A DNA stretch of 64,000 nucleotides from Arenibacterium halophilum (GTDB lineage Bacteria > Pseudomonadota > Alphaproteobacteria > Rhodobacterales > Rhodobacteraceae), in assembly GCF_005938225.1 (NCBI RefSeq), contig NZ_VCPC01000004.1, forward strand, positions 1 to 64,000. The letters are read 5' to 3'. The notes under the pieces are model-generated. The model saw nothing but the letters and a program-made list of their open reading frames with translations, made no database searches and had not been told where the DNA came from. The translations under genes were made by a program, and so were the position numbers. Positions within the stretch are counted from its first letter, which is position 1. Each line of letters begins with the position of its first letter. This document shows positions 8,697 to 18,292 of the stretch, in pieces.

Positions 8697-9686
8697 ATGG
8701 CCACCGCCACCCAATCCCTGAAAGATCTGGTCGAAGGCAGTTACAGATATTTCGACTCGCTGATTGGCGAGATGAATGACCTGATCGGCGAAAGCGAAAA
8801 ATATCTCCGCATGAGCCTGGTCAAAAAGTTCATGAGCGCGAAATCGCAGAGCGAACTGAAAGTTGAAACCGCAGCGCTGCGAGACTGTTTCGACAAGCTG
8901 AACGACACACTGGCAGATGTGCTGGACGAAAAGATCACCAATCCCAAGCCGCTGGAGAACATACTCGAAAAATCAAAACGGCAGTTGCTGATCGTGATGG
9001 AGGTTCTCGCCAAGTTCAAGGCCGTGGTGGCGACCGATGTCGGGTCTGCCATCTTTCTGCTTTTCCAGACACTGGTCAAACTTGCCCCGCTGGTAAGCCG
9101 TTGCCAGAAATTCCAGAAGACGATCCAGCAGTTACAGAAAGACCTCCGGGCGGTCGAAAAGGCCACCAACGCCAAGGCTGCAAAAACCACTCTGGCCGTA
9201 GGGGTGGCTGCGTTGGGCGTGATGACCGGTCCTGTCGGGCTAATCGCGACCCTGACCATCAGCACCGGCACCGTGGTCACAGGCGAAATCATTGATGCCT
9301 ATATTGGCAACGGCACCGAAGTGTCGGCTCTGAAAGGCGCCCAGACCACCGCCGACCTAAGCTACAGTGCCTATGACGCGATGGGAAAGACCAAGATCAA
9401 ATCCTTTGGCCCGCTGAAAACCGTGGCCGATCTGACGCTGGGCAGCGCCGATCTGGGGCTGTCTGTCTACAACAAGCACAAGATCGAAAAGCGATTGAAA
9501 GACCTGATGAAGGAATACGACGCGATCCATGCCGAGATGATGAAAATGGCCCGCGACATCAAAAAACAGCGCGATTACACCATGAAAAAATTAGCCGAGG
9601 CCCGGGCCACCGCCAAGAAGGAAGGCTATGTCGTCTCTCCGAAAGAGCTGGAGCGCCTCCGCAAGGAATTGAAAAGCTTCAAGTGA
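8697..9686 (+). CDS. Unrecognised helical protein with a central hydrophobic hairpin
   Basis: I do not recognise this 329-aa protein. Residues 1-150 are predicted long amphipathic helices rich in Lys, Glu and Leu. Residues about 165-200 are hydrophobic and rich in small residues (LAVGVAALGVMTGPVGLIA, then ISTGTVVTGEIIDAYIG), which looks like a glycine-zipper membrane hairpin. The last 90 residues are a very basic coiled coil (EKRLKDLMKEYDAIHAEMMK). There is no signal peptide. Base composition is lower in G+C than its neighbours. The ATG at 8697 follows TTGGAG. A pore-forming or membrane-remodelling helical protein is one possibility, by analogy only. Confidence 0.75.
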   Translation: MATATQSLKDLVEGSYRYFDSLIGEMNDLIGESEKYLRMSLVKKFMSAKSQSELKVETAALRDCFDKLNDTLADVLDEKITNPKPLENILEKSKRQLLIVMEVLAKFKAVVATDVGSAIFLLFQTLVKLAPLVSRCQKFQKTIQQLQKDLRAVEKATNAKAAKTTLAVGVAALGVMTGPVGLIATLTISTGTVVTGEIIDAYIGNGTEVSALKGAQTTADLSYSAYDAMGKTKIKSFGPLKTVADLTLGSADLGLSVYNKHKIEKRLKDLMKEYDAIHAEMMKMARDIKKQRDYTMKKLAEARATAKKEGYVVSPKELERLRKELKSFK

Positions 9687-9694
9687 CGGCAACG

Positions 9695-9723
9695 AAAAAG
9701 CCCCGGCGCAATGGCCGGGGCTT
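9695..9723 (-). terminator. Intrinsic terminator of pnp, bidirectional in form
   Basis: Arms AAGCCCCGG (9698-9706) and CCGGGGCTT (9715-9723). On the minus strand the stem is followed by TTTCG, giving five T in a row with the stem end, 24 bp after the pnp stop. On the plus strand only GATCTTT follows. Confidence 0.75.
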
Positions 9724-9746
9724 GATCTTTGCAAGGGTCGCGCCGG

Positions 9747-11882
9747 TTACTCGGCGCTTTCCTCTTTCTTGATCTCTTCGCCGGTTTCCTGATCGACGAC
9801 TTTCATCGACAGGCGCACCTTGCCGCGATCGTCGAAGCCCAGCAGCTTGACCTTGACCTCTTGACCTTCCTTCAGAACATCCGAGGGGTGGTTCAGGCGG
9901 CGGTTCTCGATCTGGCTGACGTGGACAAGGCCGTCGCGCTTGCCGAAGAAGTTCACGAAGGCGCCGAAGTCGACGATCTTCACGACGGTCCCGGTGTACA
10001 CGGCGCCCTCTTCCGGCTCGGCCACGATCGAATGGATCATGTCATAGGCCTTCTGGATGGCGTCGCCGTTCGGGCTGGCGATCTTGATGATGCCATCGTC
10101 GTTGATGTCAACCTTGGCGCCCGACACTTCGACGATCTCGCGGATCACCTTGCCGCCCGAGCCGATCACTTCGCGGATCTTGTCGGTCGGGATCTGCATC
10201 GTTTCGATGCGCGGCGCGTGAACGCTGAATTCACCCGCGCCGGTGATCGCCTTGGACATTTCGCCCAGGATGTGCAGACGGCCTTCCTTGGCTTGCGCCA
10301 GGGCTTTCTCCATGATCTCGGGCGTGATGCCGGCGACCTTGATGTCCATCTGAAGCGAGGTGATGCCGTTTTCGGTGCCCGCAACCTTGAAGTCCATGTC
10401 GCCCAGGTGGTCTTCGTCACCCAGGATGTCGGTCAGAACCGCGTACGAACCATCATCTTCCAGCACCAGGCCCATGGCCACACCGGCCACGGCGGCCTTC
10501 AGCGGAACGCCCGCGTCCATCATCGACAGCGAGCCACCGCAGACCGACGCCATCGAGGACGAACCGTTGGATTCGGTGATCTCGGACACGACGCGGATGG
10601 TGTAGGGGAAATCGGTTGCCGCCGGCAGAACCGCCTGCAACGCGCGCCACGCCAGCTTGCCGTGGCCGATTTCACGGCGACCGGGCGAACCGACACGACC
10701 GACTTCACCAACCGAATACGGCGGGAAGTTGTAGTGCAGCAGGAAGTTGGATTTGAAGTTGCCATGCAGCGCGTCGATGAACTGTTCGTCGTCGCCGGTG
10801 CCCAGCGTAGTCACGACCAGGCCTTGCGTTTCACCACGGGTGAACAGCGCCGAACCGTGGGTCCGCGGCAGCAGGCCGGTTTCGGCCACGATCGGGCGCA
10901 CCTGATCCAGCGCACGGCCGTCGATCCGCTTGCCGTCTTTCACGACGGTCGACCGCAGAACGGTCGATTCCAGCTTTTTCAGCGCCGAACCCAGGTTCGC
11001 ATCGTCCTGCTGCTCTTCGCTCAGGCTGGCGATGATCGCCTCTTTCGCGGCCGACACGGCTGCGACGCGTTCCTGCTTGTCGAGGATCGCGTAGGCGGCT
11101 TTCATCTGCTCTTCGCCGGCGGCTTTCACCGCGTCGAACAGCGCCGAGTAATCCGGCGGGGTGAAGGTGAACGGCTCTTTCGCCGCGTCTTCGGCCAGGG
11201 CGATGATCAGGTCGATCACCGGCTGGATCTGCTCGTGCGCGAAGTTGACGGCGCCCAGCATCTCGGCTTCGGTCAGTTCGTAGGCTTCCGATTCCACCAT
11301 CATCACGGCGTCTTTGGTGCCCGCAACGATCAGGTCCAGACGCTGTTCCGGGTTCAGGCGCAGGTCCTGCATGTCGTCCACGGTCGGGTTCAGGATGTAT
11401 TCGCCATCCTCATAGCCCACGCGGCAGCCTGCGATCGGGCCCATGAAGGGCGCGCCCGACAGGGTCAGTGCAGCGGATGCCGCGATCATCGCCACCACGT
11501 CGGGGTCATTGACCAGATCGTGGCTGAGGACGGTGCACATCACCAGAACTTCGTTCTTGAAGCCGGGGACGAACAGCGGGCGGATCGGACGGTCGATCAG
11601 GCGCGCGGTCAGCGTTTCCTTCTCGGTCGGACGCGCCTCGCGCTTGAAGAAGCCGCCCGGGATTTTACCGGCGGCGTAATATTTTTCCTGGTAGTGCACG
11701 GTCAGCGGAAAGAAATCCTGACCGGGCTTTTGTTCCTTGGCAAAGGTCACGTTGGCCATGACCGAGGTTTCGCCAAGCGTGGCGATCACGGTGCCGTCGG
11801 CCTGACGGGCAACCTTGCCGGTTTCCAGCGTGAGCGTTTCTTCGCCCCACTGCATTGATTTCGTCGAAATGTTGAACATCAT
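9747..11882 (-). CDS. pnp: Polyribonucleotide nucleotidyltransferase (PNPase)
   Basis: Phosphorolytic 3'-5' exoribonuclease and degradosome component, 711 aa as expected. Two RNase PH-like domains occupy roughly residues 1-210 and 310-540 with an all-alpha linker between. A KH domain ([17 protein letters not shown]) and an S1 domain ([20 protein letters not shown]) form the C-terminus. The track start is one of two adjacent ATGs; the second (11879) has the better spacing from AGGA. The gene usually follows rpsO directly; here an opposite-strand lipoprotein gene lies between. Hairpins in the leader could serve autoregulation. Confidence 0.98.
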   Translation of the reverse strand: MMFNISTKSMQWGEETLTLETGKVARQADGTVIATLGETSVMANVTFAKEQKPGQDFFPLTVHYQEKYYAAGKIPGGFFKREARPTEKETLTARLIDRPIRPLFVPGFKNEVLVMCTVLSHDLVNDPDVVAMIAASAALTLSGAPFMGPIAGCRVGYEDGEYILNPTVDDMQDLRLNPEQRLDLIVAGTKDAVMMVESEAYELTEAEMLGAVNFAHEQIQPVIDLIIALAEDAAKEPFTFTPPDYSALFDAVKAAGEEQMKAAYAILDKQERVAAVSAAKEAIIASLSEEQQDDANLGSALKKLESTVLRSTVVKDGKRIDGRALDQVRPIVAETGLLPRTHGSALFTRGETQGLVVTTLGTGDDEQFIDALHGNFKSNFLLHYNFPPYSVGEVGRVGSPGRREIGHGKLAWRALQAVLPAATDFPYTIRVVSEITESNGSSSMASVCGGSLSMMDAGVPLKAAVAGVAMGLVLEDDGSYAVLTDILGDEDHLGDMDFKVAGTENGITSLQMDIKVAGITPEIMEKALAQAKEGRLHILGEMSKAITGAGEFSVHAPRIETMQIPTDKIREVIGSGGKVIREIVEVSGAKVDINDDGIIKIASPNGDAIQKAYDMIHSIVAEPEEGAVYTGTVVKIVDFGAFVNFFGKRDGLVHVSQIENRRLNHPSDVLKEGQEVKVKLLGFDDRGKVRLSMKVVDQETGEEIKKEESAE

Positions 11883-11895
11883 CGTATCCTGTTAC

Positions 11896-11919
11896 GGAGC
11901 GCTCCCGGGCGATCCCGGG
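11896..11919 (-). promoter_or_regulatory. Inverted repeats in the pnp leader
   Basis: Two abutting symmetrical motifs lie 14-37 bases before the pnp start: GGAGCGCTCC (11896-11905) and CCCGGG-CGAT-CCCGGG (11904-11919). PNPase autoregulates through leader hairpins in enterobacteria (known). A similar use here is inference. Confidence 0.35.
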
Positions 11920-12171
11920 TCTCCGGTTTGCATGGCGGCCCCATTGCCGCCGACCCTCTGTATCTTGCTCTCGCGCGCCTGGGTCCGGGCGCATCGTCTC
12001 AGATTGGGCGGCCTTACACGGGTTTGCAGCACTTGAAAAGCTTTGTCTCGCAGACAGGACATTTCGCGGCAGATGCCCTGCCACGATCTTGCCACCTTGC
12101 GATCATCCTGCGGCCCCGAGCGATAGGCAAAATTTGGTTCAATCTGGTTGGGGTTAAACGGAATACCAAAG

Positions 12172-12861
12172 ATGCTAAGACAGATGAAATGGGCCGCCGG
12201 CCTGATGCTGGCCCTTTTGGGGGGCTGTGGAGAGATACAGGGCACGGGCGAACAGGCCCGCATCCTTGCCATGGGCGACAGTATGCTGGCCTGGAACGGC
12301 ACCGCGCATCAATCGGTGTCCTTCGCGATTGAACAGGAACTGGGCGAGCCGGTTGTCGACCGTTCGGTTTCGGGGGCGCATGTGCTGTACGCCCTGCCGG
12401 TCAGCGGCGCGATGGGCATGAAGATTTCCAAGCAATACGTTCAGGGCAAATGGGACTGGATCGTTCTGAACGGCGGCGGCAACGATATGTGGCTGGGTTG
12501 CGGTTGCGTGCGCTGCGACACCCGGATCGACAGGATGATCTCGGCCGATGGCAAATCCGGCGCAATCGCAGACCACGTCGCCCAATTGCGGGCCACCGGG
12601 GCGCAGGTGGTTTACGTCGGCTATCTGCGCAGCCCCGGGCGCAATTCGCCGATCGAGCATTGCCGCGACGAAGGCGACAAATTCGACGGCCGCATCGCGC
12701 GCATGGCGGCGGCCGATCCGGGCGTGCATTTCATCTCGCTGGCTGATCTGGTGCCCTATGGCGACCGGTCCTACCATGCCTTCGACATGATCCATCCCTC
12801 GGTCAAGGGCAGCGCGGCCATCGGGCGGCGCGTGGCGCGTACCATCGGCGCGCACGACTGA
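12172..12861 (+). CDS. SGNH/GDSL hydrolase family lipoprotein
   Basis: 229 aa. The first 19 residues form a lipoprotein signal ending LLGGC (Cys19), so the protein is likely lipid-anchored in the envelope. SGNH blocks are visible: AMGDSM with the nucleophile Ser37, NGGGND for block III, and DMIHPS for the catalytic Asp/His near residue 215. Two cysteine-rich steps occur in WLGCGCVRCD. Members are esterases, lipases or O-deacetylases; the substrate is unknown. It sits between pnp and rpsO on the opposite strand. ATG 12172 and ATG 12184 are both possible starts. Confidence 0.85.
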   Translation: MLRQMKWAAGLMLALLGGCGEIQGTGEQARILAMGDSMLAWNGTAHQSVSFAIEQELGEPVVDRSVSGAHVLYALPVSGAMGMKISKQYVQGKWDWIVLNGGGNDMWLGCGCVRCDTRIDRMISADGKSGAIADHVAQLRATGAQVVYVGYLRSPGRNSPIEHCRDEGDKFDGRIARMAAADPGVHFISLADLVPYGDRSYHAFDMIHPSVKGSAAIGRRVARTIGAHD

Positions 12862-12871
12862 CCCAAATCGC

Positions 12872-12902
12872 AAAAAAAGAGCCACGCGCGATGCGTGGCT
12901 CT
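12872..12902 (-). terminator. Intrinsic terminator downstream of rpsO
   Basis: Ten-base perfect arms AGAGCCACGC (12878-12887) and GCGTGGCTCT (12893-12902), loop GCGAT. The minus strand continues into TTTTTT. This ends rpsO transcription before it could read into pnp, and also lies 16 bp after the plus-strand SGNH gene. Confidence 0.85.
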
Positions 12903-12928
12903 GACGTGTTCAGCGATAGGTGCGCAGC

Positions 12929-13198
12929 TTAGCGGCGCAGGCCCAGACGCTGGATCAGGTCGGTGTAACGCGCCTCATCCTTGCTCTTGGTGTAGTCCAG
13001 CAGCTTGCGGCGCTGTGCCACCATCTTGAGCAGACCACGGCGGCCGTGGTTGTCTTTCTTGTGGGTCTTGAAGTGCTCGGTCAGGGTCGCGATGCGCGAG
13101 CTGAGGATCGCAATCTGCACTTCGGGCGAACCGGTGTCGCCTTCCTTGGTTGCGTATTCCTTGATCAGGCGGTTCTTTTCGTCTGCGGTGATCGACAT
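12929..13198 (-). CDS. rpsO: 30S ribosomal protein S15
   Basis: 89 aa, the standard S15 length. Contains the family core [34 protein letters not shown] and the C-terminal [13 protein letters not shown]15 binds 16S rRNA early in assembly of the central domain. The ATG at 13198 is preceded by GAAGGAGACCCCG. It follows truB and the DUF1643 gene on the same strand. Confidence 0.99.
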   Translation of the reverse strand: MSITADEKNRLIKEYATKEGDTGSPEVQIAILSSRIATLTEHFKTHKKDNHGRRGLLKMVAQRRKLLDYTKSKDEARYTDLIQRLGLRR

Positions 13199-13270
13199 CG
13201 GGGTCTCCTTCAATCGGTTCGTGTGGATGGCGCAGGCCGGGATGTCGTCCAGCGCAGGCCCATGGAGCAC

Positions 13271-13290
13271 GCCCGGGCGATTCCCCGGGC
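13271..13290 (-). promoter_or_regulatory. Hairpin in the rpsO upstream region
   Basis: GCCCGGG (13271-13277) and CCCGGGC (13284-13290) form a seven-base stem about 75 bases upstream of rpsO. No T-tract follows, so it is unlikely to be a terminator. S15 leaders are bound by S15 in several phyla (known); a role here is inference. Confidence 0.3.
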
Positions 13291-13330
13291 GATGGGCGCG
13301 TATAGGACAGCGCGCGCGAAATGGCAAAGC

Positions 13331-13864
13331 CTATTGCGCAGGCGTGGGTTCGGCCTGCGGCTGCCATGCCACGGGGCGCTGCGCGTATGACACATACAGC
13401 GGGTGGCGCGGATGGCCGTCGCGGGTCAGGCCAAGGTGGAACAGCGGCACATCCATCGCGCGCAGCAGCCCCGTCACCCCGGCGGCCTGATTCAGATGTG
13501 TGCCGTGTACGCCCCATGCCGCAACAATCTGATCGGCCCATGCCGCACCTTCACGCAGGGTGCTGTCATTGTCCGGGCCGACGGGTTCGGCAGCGGCGCG
13601 CAGATCCGCCGGATCGGTGGCGCGAAACGCAAACAGGTTCGTCACCCGGAACGCGCCAAAGCCCAGCGCCCGTGCGCGCCGTTCACAGCGTTCCACGGTG
13701 GGATCGTTCTTCAGCTCGCTTGCCGTGGACGGGTTCAGCATCACGAACATCAGCTTGCGCCCACCCGCATCCCATTCGCGCGTCAACGCATAGCGATAGG
13801 TTTCGCAATCGGAATAGACCGCAAGCGAGCGCGTGCCTTCGCCTTCGTGGGCGCGTTCGATCAT
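13331..13864 (-). CDS. DUF1643 domain-containing protein
   Basis: 177 aa. Matches the DUF1643 pattern: [26 protein letters not shown] near the N-terminus, [30 protein letters not shown] after it, and a C-terminal YVSYAQRP. The biochemical role of the family is unknown. Its start overlaps the truB stop by four bases (ATGA), and rpsO follows, so it lies in a translation-related operon truB-DUF1643-rpsO. Confidence 0.85.
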   Translation of the reverse strand: MIERAHEGEGTRSLAVYSDCETYRYALTREWDAGGRKLMFVMLNPSTASELKNDPTVERCERRARALGFGAFRVTNLFAFRATDPADLRAAAEPVGPDNDSTLREGAAWADQIVAAWGVHGTHLNQAAGVTGLLRAMDVPLFHLGLTRDGHPRHPLYVSYAQRPVAWQPQAEPTPAQ

Positions 13865-14760
13865 TGGTTGAACACGCGCGAGGGGTGCAGCATCCCGGCC
13901 TTGTAGACACCTACGGCCACCGCGCGCCCGTCAAGCGAGGCCCAGGCCTCGTCGCCGTATTCCACGTCGCTGGCCAGCACCATGCCGGGGTTGCCGTTGC
14001 GCAGCTTGGCCGCGCCCTCGGGCGTCGCCTTCAGCTCGGGCAGGTCGGCAAGGCCCAATTCCAGCGGGTGCAGATGCGTGTCCAGCTCGGGCGTGCGGGC
14101 CATCTGTTCGACCTGCTCCATCGTCAGCCCGTCTTCGACATCGAAGGGGCCGGACCAGATACGCCGCAGGCGCACCACATGGGCGTGACAGCCCAGCGCG
14201 GCACCCAGATCGCGCGCGATCGACCGGACGTAACCGCCTTTGCCACAGGTCATTTCCAGCGTGACGTGATCGGCATCGGGCCGGTCGGTCAGCACCAGTT
14301 CCTCGACCCAGAGGGGCCGCGCCGCCAGGTCCATCTCTTCGCCGTCGCGGGCGCGCTTATAAGCGCGCTCGCCGTCGATCTTGACGGCCGAGAATTGCGG
14401 CGGCACCTGCATGATGTCGCCGACAAAGGCGCCCAGCGCCTCCTTGATGGCTGCATCGTCGGGGCGCAGATCGGATTGGGCGATCACCTCGCCCTCGGCA
14501 TCGTCGGTGTTCGTGGCAATGCCCAGCCGCACCGTGAATTCATAGGCTTTCAGTGCATCGGTCACGAAGGGCACGGTTTTCGTCGCCTCGCCCAGCGCCA
14601 CGGCCAGAACGCCGGTGGCCTCTGGGTCCAGCGTGCCGGCATGGCCCGCCTTCTTCGCGCCCAGCGCCCAGCGCACCTTGTTCACCACGGCGGTCGAGGT
14701 GGGGCCAGCCGGTTTGTCGATCACCAGCCACCCGGAAATGTCGCGCCCTTTTCGTGCCAT
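13861..14760 (-). CDS. truB: tRNA pseudouridine(55) synthase TruB
   Basis: 299 aa. Makes pseudouridine 55 in the T loop of tRNAs. Catalytic Asp45 lies in [25 protein letters not shown] near residues 16-23 and the [12 protein letters not shown] motif in the C-terminal half are also diagnostic. It is the first gene of the truB-DUF1643-rpsO cluster, with a four-base overlap into DUF1643. Confidence 0.98.
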   Translation of the reverse strand: MARKGRDISGWLVIDKPAGPTSTAVVNKVRWALGAKKAGHAGTLDPEATGVLAVALGEATKTVPFVTDALKAYEFTVRLGIATNTDDAEGEVIAQSDLRPDDAAIKEALGAFVGDIMQVPPQFSAVKIDGERAYKRARDGEEMDLAARPLWVEELVLTDRPDADHVTLEMTCGKGGYVRSIARDLGAALGCHAHVVRLRRIWSGPFDVEDGLTMEQVEQMARTPELDTHLHPLELGLADLPELKATPEGAAKLRNGNPGMVLASDVEYGDEAWASLDGRAVAVGVYKAGMLHPSRVFNQ

Positions 14761-14818
14761 ATCGCCTGATCCGTCCCGTGGTTGCAGGTGGCGCGTTATA
14801 CGGTGCGGCGCGACGCGG

Positions 14819-15829
14819 TCAACCGCTGCGCGATGGCGTCAGCCCCACGCGGGCAAAGCCCCGCCGGGCCTCGGCCACTGTCAGGAACCGGCCCGCCGGG
14901 CGCGGGTGTGGCCCCATGATCGCATGGATGCGCCGCACGGAGCGTTCCGGCAGCGCGGCCAGCGCCATTTCCCCGGGCCAAAGGCTTTCACAGGGCAGCC
15001 CGTTCGCCAGAAGCAGCGCGTGATGATCCAGCACAAGGTGGTGATAGTTGATCCAGGCTATGTCATGCGCGTCATACACGCCGGGCAAGGCCGTCAGCGC
15101 CTTGACCGGCACCAAGCCGCCAAGTTCACCAACCCAGACGCGATGCTGCGGCGACAGGATAAGCTCGGCCCGGGGCACGCCCTTGCCCAGCGCCCCGGCC
15201 GCAACTCGCACGGGCGAGGCGCGATCCGGCCCCGCCGTCCATCGTGGCGACGACAAGCACAACCGCAGTGGCGCGTACCCGCCCCCCAGCAGCGCCAACA
15301 GGTCGCCTGCGCGCAGCCGTTCCACCGGCACCGGGCCATCCACCGTGTCGATCCGCGTGCCGGGGCCGAAACAGGGCGGCGCGGCGGCCGGATACTGCAA
15401 ATACCCAGACACGTTGTCATAATGGTTTACCACCGTCAGCGGCGTGTCCAGCGGCGGCATCGGCCCGTAGATCGCAAAGGCGTGGATCGTGAAGGCATCG
15501 TTGTTCAGCGAAATGAACTGAATGCCATAGCTGGTGCCAAAGGAATCCTGCACCTCCATCACATATTCAGATTCGATGATGGTGCCGTGCGGATACAGGG
15601 TGCCGTTGATCGTCTGCTGACCGCTTAACGTCTGGTTCGTCCCTGCGTCATCGTCGAAGAAATTGTCGGTCAGGTCGCTGATCTTAATGGTGTTCGCCAC
15701 CGCACCAGAGCCAATCATGATCGTGTCTGACCCGTTGACGAAATGATAACCACTATTGCTGTTGAATCCTGTGGGATTGTTCGTGGTGGCATAGCCGATG
15801 TCATATATCGGCAAACTGTACAGTGTCAT
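14819..15829 (-). CDS. Hint (hedgehog/intein) domain-containing protein
   Basis: 336 aa. The first ~150 residues are a Gly/Asn/Asp/Thr-rich region without a recognised domain. From Cys153 ([12 protein letters not shown]) a Hint module begins, continuing through [12 protein letters not shown] and the histidine block [11 protein letters not shown]. Hint modules self-cleave at the N-terminal cysteine; many Rhodobacteraceae proteins carry them at the C-terminus of secreted products, but the biological role is unknown. No signal peptide is seen, which fits type I secretion (inference). A perfect CtrA-type box lies 47 bp upstream of the start. Confidence 0.85.
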   Translation of the reverse strand: MTLYSLPIYDIGYATTNNPTGFNSNSGYHFVNGSDTIMIGSGAVANTIKISDLTDNFFDDDAGTNQTLSGQQTINGTLYPHGTIIESEYVMEVQDSFGTSYGIQFISLNNDAFTIHAFAIYGPMPPLDTPLTVVNHYDNVSGYLQYPAAAPPCFGPGTRIDTVDGPVPVERLRAGDLLALLGGGYAPLRLCLSSPRWTAGPDRASPVRVAAGALGKGVPRAELILSPQHRVWVGELGGLVPVKALTALPGVYDAHDIAWINYHHLVLDHHALLLANGLPCESLWPGEMALAALPERSVRRIHAIMGPHPRPAGRFLTVAEARRGFARVGLTPSRSG

Positions 15830-15875
15830 CGGTCACAACCCGTCCGGCGGCAAAGGCCGGTTATCGGGGGGTTGT

Positions 15876-15892
15876 GTTAAACCTGGTTTAAC
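15876..15892 (-). promoter_or_regulatory. CtrA-type box upstream of the Hint-domain gene
   Basis: Perfect 17-bp palindrome GTTAAACCTGGTTTAAC containing TTAA-N7-TTAA (TTAA at 15877-15880 and 15888-15891), the consensus bound by the cell-cycle regulator CtrA. It lies 47 bp upstream of the start codon. This is the only full match I found by eye in the window. Confidence 0.6.
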
Positions 15893-15953
15893 CAGAGCGG
15901 ATGCGCCGCCGGTGTATGTCCGGCATTTTAGCCAAATCAGCCCAAACCGCGCG

Positions 15954-16697
15954 CTATTGCGCGTCGGTCACCACGCCGACGATGGGCCCCATCGCAAAAC
16001 CAGCATCGCTGCGTCGGATCGCGGGGGCATAGAGGCGCGAGATATTGCCATCGAAATACAGCGCGTTTGTCGCGCCCAGCTGGTCGCGAAACAGGCTGCC
16101 GAATTCGTGGAAGGTGACGGCATTGCCCGAGATCACGAAGACCACGCGCTGCCCGTCATCGCTGGTGCCCACGCCGTTGCGGACATAACGCGACGTGCTG
16201 TCGGGCAGGAACCGGGGGTGCAGCGCGCCGTCGATCACCAGCATCGGGCCGGATTGCGTGGCAAAGCGACAGTCGGGCGCCTGTTTCACGAAATCCAGCG
16301 TCTCGAACACATCGGCGCGGCCCTCGCCGATGCAGAACACCCCGTTGGGCAGCATACCGAAGTTGCCCGGCCCTGCGTTCGGAATCACCCGGCGCAGCTC
16401 TTCCCCGTTCTCGACATAATGGCCCACCGGCGCGCGGTCGCGGTGATACATGCCCGCATTCATCGCGAAAGCCAGCGCCTTGCCATCCGCCTGAAGCCGC
16501 GAATCGATGGCGCCGAACTGGCCCAGCACATCGCCCAGGTCGTCATAGAGGAAGAGTCGCAGATCTTCCCGTGCCGGATCTACCTCGCACACGGTATACC
16601 GGTTGCCCTCGTGTGTCAGGTCGGAACACTCGACCGCCGCCGCAGGCGCGGCAAGCGCCGCCCAGACGGCAGCCGCCCAGACGGCGGCGCGCGTCAC
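15954..16697 (-). CDS. Phosphodiester glycosidase-like (DUF2233/NAGPA) secreted protein
   Basis: 247 aa with an Ala-rich signal peptide (residues 1-21). The body matches the phosphodiester glycosidase family: [48 protein letters not shown] and [13 protein letters not shown]. Family members hydrolyse GlcNAc-1-phosphodiester-type bonds in some organisms; the bacterial substrate is unknown. The start ATG overlaps the rbfA stop by four bases, so it is co-transcribed and coupled with rbfA despite an unrelated role. Confidence 0.85.
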   Translation of the reverse strand: MTRAAVWAAAVWAALAAPAAAVECSDLTHEGNRYTVCEVDPAREDLRLFLYDDLGDVLGQFGAIDSRLQADGKALAFAMNAGMYHRDRAPVGHYVENGEELRRVIPNAGPGNFGMLPNGVFCIGEGRADVFETLDFVKQAPDCRFATQSGPMLVIDGALHPRFLPDSTSRYVRNGVGTSDDGQRVVFVISGNAVTFHEFGSLFRDQLGATNALYFDGNISRLYAPAIRRSDAGFAMGPIVGVVTDAQ

Positions 16698-17089
16698 TCG
16701 TCCAGATCGCGGCGCACCGCGTCCTGCGAGAACATGCGCCGCGTGTCATCCATCCGGTCAAACGTCTCGTCCAGACGGAACCGCAGGTCGGGCGCGAATT
16801 TCAGCGCCAGTTTCTTCGCCACCATGCGCCGCAGCTCGGCCTTGTTGCGTGCCAGAAGCGATACGGCCTCGTCCTGCCCCTGCCCGCCCAGCGGCAGCGC
16901 ATAAACGGTCGCCACCTTCAGGTCGGGTGACACGCGCACCTCGCCCACGGTGATCGACAGGCGGTTCAGCTCGGGGTCGTGCACGTCTCCGCGCGCCAGC
17001 ACCTCAGACAGGGTGCGGCGGATCAGTTCGCCAACGCGCAGCTGGCGTTGCGAGGGCCCGGGCCCATCGTGGAATTTGTTCTTGGCCAT
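16694..17089 (-). CDS. rbfA: 30S ribosome-binding factor RbfA
   Basis: 131 aa. Assembly and cold-adaptation factor for the 30S subunit. Typical elements: [18 protein letters not shown] at the N-terminus, [22 protein letters not shown], and the C-terminal [18 protein letters not shown] chose the ATG at 17089; the frame extends to 17887 but that stretch is antisense to dapB. It is divergent from dapB with about 96 bp between start codons. Confidence 0.96.
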   Translation of the reverse strand: MAKNKFHDGPGPSQRQLRVGELIRRTLSEVLARGDVHDPELNRLSITVGEVRVSPDLKVATVYALPLGGQGQDEAVSLLARNKAELRRMVAKKLALKFAPDLRFRLDETFDRMDDTRRMFSQDAVRRDLDE

Positions 17090-17185
17090 ATCCGGGATGT
17101 AATCCGTCACGCGGGCTTTGCCAAGCCGGGCAAAGCGGGGTATCTGCGCCGGGCACCAATCGCCGCACAGGAAAAGGAACGCGCC

Positions 17186-17995
17186 ATGACCGAACAGCCC
17201 GGTATCGTCGTGACAGGGGCCTCTGGCCGCATGGGTCAAATGCTGATCCGCACGATTGCCGAAAGCGGCAAGGCCAGGCTGGTCGGCGCGATCGAACGGC
17301 CCGGCCACGACTGGATCGGCCGCGACGCGGGCGAGGCTGCGGGCATCGGCGCGCTGGGGGTTGCGGTCACGGACGACGCGGCCGCCGCGCTGAGTGGCGC
17401 GCAGGTGGTGGTCGACTTTACCGCCCCCGCCGCCACGCTGCGCTTTGCCGAACTGGCCGCGCAGGCGGGTGTGGCCCATGTGATCGGCACCACCGGGATG
17501 AGCGAGGATGAAATCGCCGCGCTTGCCCCCTTTGCCCGGCACACCGCCATCGTGCGCGCCGGCAACATGAGCCTTGGCGTCAACCTGCTGGCCCAGCTGA
17601 CCCGCAAGGTCGCCGCCGCGCTGGACGAGGATTTCGACATCGAGGTGATCGAGGCCCACCACCACCACAAGGTCGACGCGCCTTCGGGCACCGCGCTGAT
17701 GTTCGGAGAAGCCGCCGCCGAAGGTCGTGGAGTGACCCTTTCGGACGTGTCCGACCGGGGCCGCGACGGCATCACCGGCGCGCGCAAGCGGGGCGACATC
17801 GGATTCACCGCCATTCGCGGCGGCGACATCGTGGGCGAACATGACGTGCTGTTCGCCGGCCCGGGCGAACGGGTGATCCTGCGCCATGTCGCGACCGACC
17901 GGGGCATCTTTGCCCGGGGCGCCCTGCGCGCCGCGCTGTGGGCCTCGGGTCGCGAACCGGGGCAGTACGACATGATCGACGTTCTGGGGCTGTAA
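17186..17995 (+). CDS. dapB: 4-hydroxy-tetrahydrodipicolinate reductase
   Basis: 269 aa. Second enzyme unique to the diaminopimelate/lysine pathway, feeding peptidoglycan and lysine. The NAD(P)-binding GASGRMGQ lies at residues 10-17, the catalytic histidine region [15 protein letters not shown] in the middle, and [16 protein letters not shown] follows. AAAAGGAACG precedes the ATG at 17186. The DUF1674 gene ends six bases beyond its stop on the other strand. A dapC-like aminotransferase of the same pathway lies at 44.7-45.9 kb. Confidence 0.98.
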   Translation: MTEQPGIVVTGASGRMGQMLIRTIAESGKARLVGAIERPGHDWIGRDAGEAAGIGALGVAVTDDAAAALSGAQVVVDFTAPAATLRFAELAAQAGVAHVIGTTGMSEDEIAALAPFARHTAIVRAGNMSLGVNLLAQLTRKVAAALDEDFDIEVIEAHHHHKVDAPSGTALMFGEAAAEGRGVTLSDVSDRGRDGITGARKRGDIGFTAIRGGDIVGEHDVLFAGPGERVILRHVATDRGIFARGALRAALWASGREPGQYDMIDVLGL

Positions 17996-18001
17996 ACCGC
18001 C

Positions 18002-18214
18002 CTAGAAATCGATGGCGAGGCCCTTCTTTTCCCAATCGCCATAGCGCACAGGCTCTGGCCCGTCGCGCCCGCCCAGTTCCACCGGCAGCGGCGGGCGCGC
18101 GGCCTCGGCCCGGCGGCGGTCGTCGGCTTCGGCCAGCGCGCGCTGCGCCGCTTCGGGCAGGGCGCTGCGGCGCTCGGCTTCCTGCGGATCGGGCGTGTTA
18201 TCTGTAACGGTCAT
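18002..18214 (-). CDS. DUF1674 protein, SDHAF4-like succinate dehydrogenase assembly factor
   Basis: 70 aa. The C-terminal motif EPVRYGDWEKKGLAIDF is the hallmark of DUF1674, the family of mitochondrial SDHAF4, which helps the flavinated SdhA subunit during complex II assembly (known in eukaryotes). The N-terminal half is Ala/Glu-rich and probably disordered. The ATG at 18214 is the natural start; the frame runs on to 19678 only as antisense of the rsmB-like gene. It is divergent from that gene. Confidence 0.85.
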   Translation of the reverse strand: MTVTDNTPDPQEAERRSALPEAAQRALAEADDRRRAEAARPPLPVELGGRDGPEPVRYGDWEKKGLAIDF

Positions 18215-18292
18215 CGCGGCTTCCTTTGTGCTGGTTCCCTTGATATATGCCGCCGGTCCCGACGAACACCCCCGCAGGAAGGAAACAGCAAC

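Noticed and set aside
9729-11858. 709-codon plus-strand frame opposite pnp
   Set aside because: A high-G+C antisense shadow of pnp, His/Arg-rich in a way that mirrors pnp codons.
7792-17887. Upstream-extended starts for the GT25 gene (to 8685) and rbfA (to 17887)
   Set aside because: The extensions overlap neighbouring genes or promoters and lack ribosome sites and domain matches.
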